Part shown: in pieces, positions 1 through 4,977 of the stretch
Layout: every line of letters begins with the position of its first letter
Position numbering within the stretch: position 1 is the stretch's first letter
From: VRUE01 sp035554595
Lineage (GTDB): Bacteria; Actinomycetota; Thermoleophilia; Solirubrobacterales; 70-9
Length of the DNA: 5,771 bases
Direction of reading: 5' to 3'
NCBI GenBank assembly: GCA_035554595.1
Contig: DATMIH010000124.1
Span: forward strand, 1 to 5,771
Translations under genes and position numbers: made by a program
Notes under the pieces: model-generated
Databases searched by the model: none
The model's input: the letters and a program-made list of their open reading frames with translations, nothing else
Told to the model about the DNA's origin: nothing

Positions 1-58
1 ATTCGAAGTCCTTCCTCGATCGGGCTAGGTGGCAAGGGACACCCTCGGCCGCGACTGG

Positions 59-724
59 TTACAGATCTGTTGGGTCCGGCCCCTCGTTTGAAAGCTGGTT
101 TCGGACGTGCCATACGCGCTGGATCGTGGTGATGATGGTCAGCGCCGCGATCAGGTAGACCGAGGGCGCCAGCAGCTCGAAATCGCCAATCCCAGCGCCC
201 TTGGCGAAGACCAAGCCGATGGAGAGTATGACTACCCGCACGGGACGCGTGGCCAACCCCACCTTGCACTCGACCCCGAGCGCCTCGGCACGGGCGCGCG
301 TGTAGGAGACCATCAGCGAGCCGAGCACGGCGACGACGCACATCGCCGCGGCAAAGTCTTCGCCGTTGGCGGCGAAGTAGCCGGCCACGGCGGCGAGCAC
401 GATCCCCTCCTCGATCCGATCCAGGGTCGAGTCGAGGAAAGCACCGAAGAGCGAGCCCTTGCCCGACATGCGCGAGTAGCGCCCGTCGAGCGTGTCCATC
501 ACCGAGCCGACGATGAAGGCGACCCCAGCGAGAAAGAAATAGCGCTGGGTGACCAGGCCGGCGGCGATCAGGTTGCCGATCAGGCCGGCGATCGAGATCG
601 CGTTCGGGGTCAGCCGCGACTCGATCAGGCGATCGCGGGCGTAGGCGCGCAGCTCCTGGCCATTGCGTGCCTGGCGACCGTTGCGGCGTGGGCCGGGGGC
701 CCTGGGAGGCGCCGAAGACTCCAT
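59..724 (-). CDS. CDP-alcohol phosphatidyltransferase, PIP synthase-like
   Basis: The 221-aa integral membrane protein belongs to the CDP-alcohol phosphatidyltransferase family, which moves a phosphatidyl group from CDP-diacylglycerol onto an alcohol. The metal-binding signature is visible as D77-x2-D80-G81-x2-S84-R85-x8-G94-x3-D98-x3-D102, with Ser where the family usually has Ala. Several hydrophobic helices follow. By memory of Mycobacterium PgsA1 (phosphatidylinositol-phosphate synthase), the layout matches closely: LDSTLDR at 97-103, SYTRARAEALG at 140-150, a VGLATRPVR segment at 155-163 and IITTIQRVWHVR near the C terminus. The likely acceptor is therefore inositol 3-phosphate, giving PIP; another polar headgroup cannot be excluded. 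The ATG start has no Shine-Dalgarno, but TAGCCT (732-737) lies 7 nt before it. The first 25 residues are basic and Pro/Gly-rich. It follows the PAP2 gene by 46 bp on the same strand. Family membership is very secure; the substrate is inferred. Confidence 0.9.
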   Translation of the reverse strand: MESSAPPRAPGPRRNGRQARNGQELRAYARDRLIESRLTPNAISIAGLIGNLIAAGLVTQRYFFLAGVAFIVGSVMDTLDGRYSRMSGKGSLFGAFLDSTLDRIEEGIVLAAVAGYFAANGEDFAAAMCVVAVLGSLMVSYTRARAEALGVECKVGLATRPVRVVILSIGLVFAKGAGIGDFELLAPSVYLIAALTIITTIQRVWHVRNQLSNEGPDPTDL

Positions 725-753
725 TGGGGTGAGGCTAGACGATCAAGGAGCGT

Positions 754-774
754 CCCGACAGGGGTTCCGCTTAA
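754..774 (+). repeat. Partial, degenerate match to the 3644-3747 repeat end
   Basis: By eye, 18 of 21 bases match 3647-3667, with both copies reading CCCG, two differing bases, AGGGGTT, one differing base, CGCTTAA. The element lies in the 46-bp gap between the PAP2 and CDP-alcohol transferase genes, and its last bases overlap the TAA stop of the PAP2 gene. It could be the remnant of a dispersed intergenic element or a chance match in GC-rich DNA. Only one arm is present here; I find no inverted partner nearby. Confidence 0.3.
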
Positions 775-1553
775 GCCTCTGCCTCTCGCGGTTGAGCGGG
801 GCGGCCCCAAGCCCAGGCTTCAGGTCTCGCCCGGGCCAGCAGGCGCTGGGCTACGAGGGCGGAGGCACCGGCCACCATCCAGCCGAGCGCGACGTCGACC
901 CAGTAGTGGTTGCCGGTGACAATCACGACCCAGGCGATCAGGAGCGGCCAGAACGCCCACCAGGCCCGCGACCACCAGTGGCGGCAGACACGCACCCCGG
1001 TGATGCCGATCATCGCGGCGAAGGCGCAGTGCATGCTCGGCACCGCCGCGTAGGGGTTGATGAAGACCTTGGCCAGCGAGGAGTCGTGGTTGACGTTGGA
1101 GAAGTCGGTGATCGTGTCGACGAAGCCGTCGTGGGGAAACATCCGCGGCGGGGCGGTCGGGAAGAGCGTGTAGCCGACCAGGGCGAAGCCCATCGAGACG
1201 ACGAACATGTTGCGCACGAAGTAGTAGGACTCGTTGCGGAAGAGGTAAAGCCAGATCAAGAAGCCCAGGGCGATCGAGAACTGTGCGTTGAGGTAGAGCT
1301 GGTTGGCGAGGTCGATCACCCAGCGCGTGGGCAAGAAGAAAGACTGCACGCTGGGCTCAAAGAGGAGGTGGGTGGTGCGCTCGAAGTCGATCACCTGCTG
1401 GCCGTGCCCGATCGCCTCGGCGCGCTGACCGTCGGCGATGCCGCGGACGAGCTCGTAGGCGATGTCGACCAGGACCAGGATGCCGAGCTGGCGGCCGGCG
1501 TCACCCCAGCCTTGGGGGAGCTTGGTTCCGATGCGGGCGAGAGCACGAGACAC
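771..1553 (-). CDS. PAP2-superfamily (Aur1/IPC synthase-like) membrane phosphatase or phosphotransferase
   Basis: The 260-aa multi-spanning protein has the three PAP2 active-site blocks in the form used by the Aur1/inositolphosphotransferase-like branch. These are FPTAPPRM (131-138, R137) for motif 1, AVPSMHCAF (170-178; S173, nucleophile-flanking H175) for motif 2, and TGNHYWVD (213-220; H216, D220) for motif 3. Hydrophobic helices lie near 23-36, 91-105, 115-130, 176-188, 198-212 and 222-236. Enzymes of this fold remove or transfer phosphate groups on lipids at the membrane face. The gene sits directly upstream of the PIP synthase-like gene on the same strand, so dephosphorylation of PIP to PI, or transfer of phosphoinositol, is an attractive role, but that is inference. 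The GTG start has no Shine-Dalgarno; a TACAAT box ends 9 nt before it, suggesting a leaderless transcript. The C-terminal tail is charged and low in complexity. Family call is secure; the reaction is unknown. Confidence 0.88.
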   Translation of the reverse strand: MSRALARIGTKLPQGWGDAGRQLGILVLVDIAYELVRGIADGQRAEAIGHGQQVIDFERTTHLLFEPSVQSFFLPTRWVIDLANQLYLNAQFSIALGFLIWLYLFRNESYYFVRNMFVVSMGFALVGYTLFPTAPPRMFPHDGFVDTITDFSNVNHDSSLAKVFINPYAAVPSMHCAFAAMIGITGVRVCRHWWSRAWWAFWPLLIAWVVIVTGNHYWVDVALGWMVAGASALVAQRLLARARPEAWAWGRPAQPREAEA

Positions 1554-1562
1554 GGGCAGCCA

Positions 1563-1591
1563 ATTGTAATTCGCCCGTTAACGGGCGGAAA
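1563..1591 (-). promoter_or_regulatory. Putative promoter of the PAP2/CDP-alcohol transferase pair
   Basis: On the minus strand TACAAT (1563-1568) matches five of six bases of the -10 consensus. A weak TTTCCG (1586-1591) lies 17 nt upstream as a -35. The predicted transcript would begin at or within a few bases of the GTG at 1553, which agrees with the missing ribosome binding site. The spacer holds a perfect palindrome, listed separately. This is a consensus match only. Confidence 0.4.
1572..1587. repeat. Perfect 16-bp palindrome, candidate operator
   Basis: CGCCCGTT followed at once by AACGGGCG forms a perfect palindrome with no spacer, centred on GTTAAC. It lies 18 bp upstream of the PAP2 start, wholly between the proposed -35 and -10 boxes, which is a common place for a repressor dimer to bind. 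It could also fold as part of a 3' structure on the hydrolase transcript, but with no loop it would make a poor RNA hairpin. Regulator unknown. Confidence 0.45.
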
Positions 1592-1594
1592 CAG

Positions 1595-1678
1595 CGGACG
1601 GGTCCTGTCACGGGGGAGGGGGGCCTGCGGGCAGTCCACGGGCTGTCCTCGACCCCCCTCCCCCGTGCCACCCGTCCG
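1595..1678 (-). terminator. Long GC-rich hairpin after the hydrolase gene
   Basis: Arms 1609-1623 (CACGGGGGAGGGGGG) and 1653-1667 are perfect inverse complements over 15 bp. A second perfect 9-bp block (1595-1603 CGGACGGGT with 1670-1678) continues the stem after an asymmetric 5/2-nt internal loop. The 29-nt loop can add a small stem (GGCAG with CTGTC). It begins 15 nt after the TAG of the hydrolase and so could end its transcript before the PAP2 promoter. No U-tract follows on the minus strand, so it is not a textbook intrinsic terminator; a stability element or block to read-through is equally possible. Confidence 0.5.
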
Positions 1679-1692
1679 AGTTGCCGTGCTTG

Positions 1693-2508
1693 CTAATGGA
1701 CGAACTCCAAGACGCTGTCGATCACGCGAGCATCGTCTATCCAAGGCCAGTGTCCGGCTGCGGGAACGAGTTCGAGCGTGGAGTTAGGGAGGGCGTCGTT
1801 GTATGCCCCGGCGAAGCGGGGCTTGAGGAAGGGGTCGTTGGCGCCCCAGAGCACGAGCGCGGGACAAGCGATGCGGTTGAGGTTCTTGCCGGCGAGGGCG
1901 AGGCGGTCGGGGTTGGCGTGGCGGTAGAGGGCGAGTGTCGCTTCGTTGGTGCAATGGTCCTGGTGGCGCCAGATCATGTCTATGAACTGGGGTGGCATCG
2001 GGCGGTGGTCGCCGGAGAGCTGGCGCATTATCAAGCCCATCGAAGTCTTGGTGGTGGTCGCGTTGGCGAGCTCACCGAGACCGCGGCGGCGCCAGATCTG
2101 GGCGACCCAGTGCCAGCGAAAGCCGGGCAGCAGCGGCACCGCGTTGATCACCACGAGCTTCTCGACCAGCTCCGGCCGTCGCTGGGCACCGATCAGCGCC
2201 AGGCAGCCCCAGTCGTGGACAACCAGCTTGCGCTTGCTCACACCCAGCTCGTCGAGGCACTTCTCGAGCAAGGCCGAGAGGCCGTACATCGAGTAGTCGA
2301 AGTGGGCCGGGTCGGGGTGGTCGGAGCGTCCCCAGCCGGGCATGTCGATCGCGATCGCCGGACCGCCACGCTCGAGGAACGCCAACCAGTCCTCGCCGTG
2401 GGTCGGATTGCCATGGCAGTAGACGGTCGGCGTTCCCGCGCCGGGGACGCGCCGGTAGAAGACGCGCACGCCGTCCACTACAAGCTCCGCCTCTTCGATC
2501 ACCGCCAC
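1693..2508 (-). CDS. Alpha/beta hydrolase, haloalkane dehalogenase-like
   Basis: The 271-aa soluble protein has the alpha/beta-hydrolase fold with an aspartate nucleophile. Visible landmarks are the oxyanion loop HGNPT (32-36), MPGWGRSD (56-63), the nucleophile elbow VVHDWG (96-101; D99, W100), the acid in LWGANDPF (D225) and the catalytic His in AAGHWPW (H253). Asn34 and Trp100 match the halide-stabilising pair of haloalkane dehalogenases, and Asn122 sits where HLD-II enzymes have their Glu. The likely chemistry is hydrolysis through an aspartyl-ester intermediate, of a haloalkane or possibly an epoxide; the substrate is not readable. No signal peptide or membrane segment is seen, so it is probably cytoplasmic. 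I chose GTG 2508; GTG 2502 is the alternative. The open frame runs upstream to 3144, but that part is antisense to nth and lacks homology-like features. TATGGT (2515-2520) lies 6 nt before the start. It is divergent from nth. Confidence 0.87.
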   Translation of the reverse strand: MAVIEEAELVVDGVRVFYRRVPGAGTPTVYCHGNPTHGEDWLAFLERGGPAIAIDMPGWGRSDHPDPAHFDYSMYGLSALLEKCLDELGVSKRKLVVHDWGCLALIGAQRRPELVEKLVVINAVPLLPGFRWHWVAQIWRRRGLGELANATTTKTSMGLIMRQLSGDHRPMPPQFIDMIWRHQDHCTNEATLALYRHANPDRLALAGKNLNRIACPALVLWGANDPFLKPRFAGAYNDALPNSTLELVPAAGHWPWIDDARVIDSVLEFVH

Positions 2509-2528
2509 GCTCGAACCATATGCCTGGT

Positions 2529-2554
2529 TAGTGGGCTTGGTGAGAGCCCCACTA
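2529..2554. promoter_or_regulatory. Dyad in the 57-bp divergent hydrolase/nth region
   Basis: TAGTGGG (2529-2535) and CCCACTA (2548-2554) are a perfect 7-bp inverted repeat with a 12-nt spacer. They lie inside the 57-bp gap that must hold both promoters. Candidate -10 boxes sit near each start: TAGGGT (2553-2558, plus) 7 nt before the nth ATG, and TATGGT (2515-2520, minus) 6 nt before the hydrolase GTG. The dyad could be an operator controlling one or both genes. The length is modest, so chance is possible. Confidence 0.3.
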
Positions 2555-2565
2555 GGGTCCGCGCC

Positions 2566-3231
2566 ATGGATTGGAAGCGACCGCCGAAGCGCCGCGTGCG
2601 CGCGATCCGTGACCGCTTGCGCGAGATGTACGGGCAACCGCTGAACGAGCCGCACGGGCACCCGATCGCCGAGCTGATCAAGACGGTGCTCTCCCAGCAC
2701 ACCAACGACCGCAACCGCGACCGCGCCTTCGCCGCCCTGCGCGAGCGCTTCCCGGAGTGGGAGGAAGTGCGCGACGCCCCGGTCGGCGCAGTCGAGGAGG
2801 CGATCCGCCCCGGCGGCCTGGGCAAGCAGAAGGCGCCGCGGATCCAGGCGATCCTCGAGCAGCTCGGCGAGCAGCCCGACCTTGACTGGACCGAGACCGC
2901 GCCGCCGGCCGAGTCGATGGCTTACCTGGACTCGCTGCCGGGGGTCGGGCGCAAAACGGCTGCCTGCGTGCTGATGTTCTCCTGGGGCATCCCCGAGATC
3001 CCGGTCGACGTGCACGTGCACCGGGTCGGGGGGCGGCTCGGCCTCTTTCCCGAGAAGGCCTCCTTCGAACGTGCCCACGACGAGATGCAGGCCGTCGTCG
3101 ATCCCGAGGACGCGTACGAGCTGCACATGAACGTGATCCGCCACGGGCGCGAGGTCTGCCGGCCGAAACCGCGCTGCGGCGAGTGCGAGCTGCGCCGAAT
3201 GTGTCCCTGGTACCGTGCCGAGCGCAAATGA
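2566..3231 (+). CDS. nth: Endonuclease III (DNA N-glycosylase/AP lyase)
   Basis: The 221-aa protein is a HhH-GPD base-excision repair enzyme that removes oxidised pyrimidines and cleaves the abasic site by beta-elimination. Landmarks are LSQHTNDRNRDRAF (42-55), the helix-hairpin-helix LPGVGRKTA (124-132) with catalytic Lys130, VDVHVHRV (147-154) with catalytic Asp148, and a C-terminal [4Fe-4S] cluster loop with C198, C204, C207 and C213. The cluster spacing is Cx5Cx2Cx5C, one residue shorter in the first gap than the E. coli Cx6Cx2Cx5C. Having both Lys and Asp argues for a bifunctional Nth rather than MutY. Length is normal (E. coli 211 aa). The open frame extends upstream to 1681, but ATG 2566 is the only start that gives the right N terminus and avoids covering the divergent hydrolase. 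There is only a weak AGGG upstream; TAGGGT 7 nt before suggests a leaderless message. It overlaps the cytochrome gene by 4 nt. Confidence 0.95.
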   Translation: MDWKRPPKRRVRAIRDRLREMYGQPLNEPHGHPIAELIKTVLSQHTNDRNRDRAFAALRERFPEWEEVRDAPVGAVEEAIRPGGLGKQKAPRIQAILEQLGEQPDLDWTETAPPAESMAYLDSLPGVGRKTAACVLMFSWGIPEIPVDVHVHRVGGRLGLFPEKASFERAHDEMQAVVDPEDAYELHMNVIRHGREVCRPKPRCGECELRRMCPWYRAERK

Positions 3232-3635
3232 GCAAAAAAACGTTCATCGTCTTCGGGCTCGTGGTCGTCGTCCTGGCGGTCCTAATCCCCTGGCTCGCCT
3301 TCCGCAACGACGGCGACGCGGCGCGCGGCGCCCAGGCAGTGCCCGCGAATCTGAAAAGCGGCCAGAGCCTCTTCCAGACCAACTGCGGCACCTGCCACAC
3401 GCTCTACGCCGCCGGCACTGACGGCAACTACGGACCCAACCTCGACGAACTGCTGTCTCCCTCGGGACCGGCAACGGGCGAAGCGCTTGGACAGGTCGAA
3501 GGACGCGTCCTCAACGCGGTCGAAAACGGCGTCGACAGCACTACGACGACGGGCCGGATGCCGGGCGGCATCCTCAATAAGCAGCAGGCGAAAGAAGTCG
3601 CTGAATTCGTCGCCCACACCGCCGGCGAGGGTTAG
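3228..3635 (+). CDS. Membrane-anchored mono-haem cytochrome c
   Basis: The 135-aa protein has a short basic N terminus (MSKK), one hydrophobic segment (about 6-25) that acts as uncleaved anchor or signal, then a class I cytochrome c domain. Haem attachment is CGTCH (53-57; C53, C56, proximal His57), and the distal ligand is probably Met111 in GRMPGG. The closing helix is QQAKEVAEFVAHTAG (119-133). It should carry electrons on the outer face of the membrane, between a quinol-oxidising complex and a terminal oxidase or another acceptor; partners are not encoded here. The ATG overlaps the nth stop as ATGA, suggesting coupled translation, since no good ribosome binding site exists within nth. A start 15 codons upstream in the same frame is possible but would put a Cys- and Arg-containing stretch before the MSKK anchor. 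A run of seven A (3234-3240) lies at codons 3-5. No lipobox is visible. Confidence 0.92.
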   Translation: MSKKTFIVFGLVVVVLAVLIPWLAFRNDGDAARGAQAVPANLKSGQSLFQTNCGTCHTLYAAGTDGNYGPNLDELLSPSGPATGEALGQVEGRVLNAVENGVDSTTTTGRMPGGILNKQQAKEVAEFVAHTAGEG

Positions 3636-3643
3636 CCGGCGCC

Positions 3644-3747
3644 GATCCCGGAAGGGGTTTCGCTTAACTTTTTCGGTGGATCGTGGTTGGGCTGGCGCCG
3701 CTAGCTCACGACGAAAAAGTGCAAGACGCTCCACCCCTTCCGGGATC
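3644..3747. repeat. Nested inverted-repeat element between convergent genes
   Basis: Outer arms 3644-3658 (GATCCCGGAAGGGGT) and 3733-3747 are perfect 15-bp inverse complements 74 nt apart. Inside, 3667-3675 (ACTTTTTCG) pairs perfectly with 3712-3720, and 3681-3685 (TCGTG) with 3707-3711, leaving a 21-nt apical loop that contains GGCGCC. A small separate 7-bp hairpin (3620-3626 with 3635-3641) spans the cytochrome stop. The element fills the gap between the cytochrome (ends 3635) and the convergent EEP gene (ends 3764). It may serve as a bidirectional terminator, with T5 tracts on both strands, or be a 104-bp MITE-like or REP-like element; no target duplication is evident. The pairing is seen directly; the role is inferred. 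Confidence 0.6.
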
Positions 3748-3763
3748 TGCCCTGAATCAGCTC

Positions 3764-4966
3764 TTAGCCTCCGAGACCGAGTTCGCTGACGACTCCAGCA
3801 TGGTCAGATGGCCAGAACGGGGGGGTTGCCTGGAACGGCGTGTCCCCGATCAGGTGGGCGTCGTTTCCGTCTGAACGGGCTGCGCCGCGACTGAGGACCA
3901 GGTCGATCCGGGTCCGCAGCGTCGAGACCGGGTTGTTCAGCGCACCCGGCGCGAGCGGCGGGGTGTTCGACTCCTGGCAGCACGAGTTGCCGGACCCGAG
4001 CAGTTTCTCGTTCCAGCTGTCGCGGAACTTGCCGGGCGCGGTGAGCTGCGCGTAGGAGGTGGTCGTCGAGCCGTCGGAGGCGGAGTTGAAGTCCCCGGTG
4101 ACGACGACGGTTCCGCCTTTAGCCGGGCCGGCGAGGAATTCGGATGCCTGCGTCTGCTGCACCAGCGGCGATTCCTCGGTTTCGAGGTGGGTGTCGACGA
4201 AGCGGAACGGCAGGTTCTTCAGCTTCGCGTCGATGCTGGCCCAGCCGCGGTCAAACGAGAGCGGGCCGACCGGCGATTCGATCGCCTGTTGGGTCGCGTA
4301 GCGGCCGCTTTGCGGGTTGCTCCAGGTCAGTCCCGGCGTGTCGTTGTTGACGAGGATCACGTCGCGATCTTCGAGTTCCACCGAGCAGGTGATCGTCGGG
4401 CCAGGCTGGACGCAGCCCTGTCCGGCCAGAGCGAGCGGGGCCGGACCGATTTTCGCGTTGTGCGCGATCGACGCCGCCGTGTAGTGCAGCCCTCGGGCTT
4501 GGAGATCGTTTTCCAAGATCGCGAGGAAGTCGTAGCCGGCGGGCGGGTTCAAGCCACCCGTCGTCCACTTTGAGACCTCCTGCAGGCCGATCAGGTCGGG
4601 TTCGTTTTCCTCGACCTCGTCGGCTATCGCTTCGGCGCGCTGGGGGAAGTTCGTGTATTGAACGGTCGCGTAGATTCGGGCGACGGCTTCGACGAATGCT
4701 TCCGGGGTTGTCGCTTCGAGCGCCGGGTTGAGGCTGGAACCCAGATAGAGGTTCTGGGTCATAACCGTCAGGTCGCGCTTGCCGTGGCCGTGGCCGTGTC
4801 CTTTGCCGTGATGACCGTGGCCGGGATGGTGCTGGCCGGGATGAGATCTGCCGTGGTGGCCTTGGTGCGCTCCCGCGACGTTAAGCGGCAGCAGGGCGAA
4901 GATCAGCGCAGCAGCGATCGCGAGCAGCGTCGCCGGCCGCCGGTTCCAGAGATGAAGGTGATTCAC
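3764..4966 (-). CDS. Secreted endonuclease/exonuclease/phosphatase-superfamily protein with His-rich linker
   Basis: The 400-aa protein starts at GTG 4966, chosen because GAGGAG lies 5 nt upstream and a clean signal peptide follows (NRR at 8-10, hydrophobic core 13-29, likely cut after AGA at 31-33). Next is a linker with 12 His in 28 residues (34-61), then the EEP (DNase I-like) domain from about 65. Active-site residues are readable: N72 in TQNLYLG, E130 in LQEV, D258 and H260 in VDTHLE, D292 and N294 in GDFNS, D355 in RIDLVL, and H389 in SDHAG. Such enzymes are metal-dependent phosphodiesterases or phosphomonoesterases acting on nucleic acids, sphingomyelin or phosphoinositides; the substrate here is unknown. 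C185/C194 and the C329-C330 pair could form disulfides outside the cell. No cell-wall anchor is seen. It is divergent from dnaK and convergent with the cytochrome gene. An upstream ATG at 5083 is less likely. Confidence 0.88.
   Translation of the reverse strand: MNHLHLWNRRPATLLAIAAALIFALLPLNVAGAHQGHHGRSHPGQHHPGHGHHGKGHGHGHGKRDLTVMTQNLYLGSSLNPALEATTPEAFVEAVARIYATVQYTNFPQRAEAIADEVEENEPDLIGLQEVSKWTTGGLNPPAGYDFLAILENDLQARGLHYTAASIAHNAKIGPAPLALAGQGCVQPGPTITCSVELEDRDVILVNNDTPGLTWSNPQSGRYATQQAIESPVGPLSFDRGWASIDAKLKNLPFRFVDTHLETEESPLVQQTQASEFLAGPAKGGTVVVTGDFNSASDGSTTTSYAQLTAPGKFRDSWNEKLLGSGNSCCQESNTPPLAPGALNNPVSTLRTRIDLVLSRGAARSDGNDAHLIGDTPFQATPPFWPSDHAGVVSELGLGG
4784..4867 (-). other. Histidine/glycine-rich segment coding region
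   Basis: Codons 34-61 of the EEP protein give 12 His, spaced mostly by Gly, directly after the predicted signal-peptide cleavage site. The DNA has short internal repetition on the plus strand (CCGTGGCCGTGGCCGTG near 4782-4798, and two copies of GGCCGGGATG near 4820-4846). The segment may bind transition metals or act as a flexible spacer. It is a low-complexity tract likely to vary in length among relatives. Confidence 0.7.
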
Positions 4967-4971
4967 ATCGG

Positions 4972-4977
4972 CTCCTC
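4972..4977 (-). promoter_or_regulatory. Ribosome binding site of the EEP gene
   Basis: GAGGAG on the minus strand lies 5 nt before GTG 4966. It fixes this GTG as the start in preference to the upstream in-frame ATG at 5083. The ATG that overlaps the GTG (GATGTG) is out of frame and meets TGA at once. Confidence 0.8.

Noticed and set aside
107..919. Plus-strand open frame opposite the CDP-alcohol transferase
   Set aside because: Low-complexity Arg/Gly/Asp composition; it is a mirror of a clear membrane-enzyme gene.
663..1787. Long plus-strand open frame opposite the PAP2 gene
   Set aside because: It is a high-GC shadow frame rich in Arg, Gly, Asp and Val with no motif; the minus strand encodes intact PAP2 motifs.
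1681..2565. Plus-strand open frame extending nth upstream by about 295 codons
   Set aside because: It is antisense to the well-supported hydrolase, shows no recognisable domain, and nth homology begins at the ATG at 2566.
2509..3144. Minus-strand in-frame extension of the hydrolase
   Set aside because: It is antisense to nth, is repetitive in Asp, Val and Arg as expected from GC-rich shadow frames, and would add over 200 residues before a complete alpha/beta-hydrolase domain.
3234..3240. Run of seven A near the cytochrome start as a programmed slippage site
   Set aside because: The zero frame gives a complete anchor plus cytochrome domain, the other frames lead to no meaningful product, and Lys-Lys after MS is normal for a signal anchor.
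3666..3675. T5 tract as a classical intrinsic terminator for the cytochrome gene
   Set aside because: No strong GC-rich hairpin lies immediately before it; the tract itself is part of an inner stem of the nested repeat.
4782..4846. Tandem GCCGTG-like and GGCCGGGATG repeats as a non-coding repeat array or CRISPR
   Set aside because: They are short, irregular and explained by His/Gly codon repetition; there are no regular spacers.
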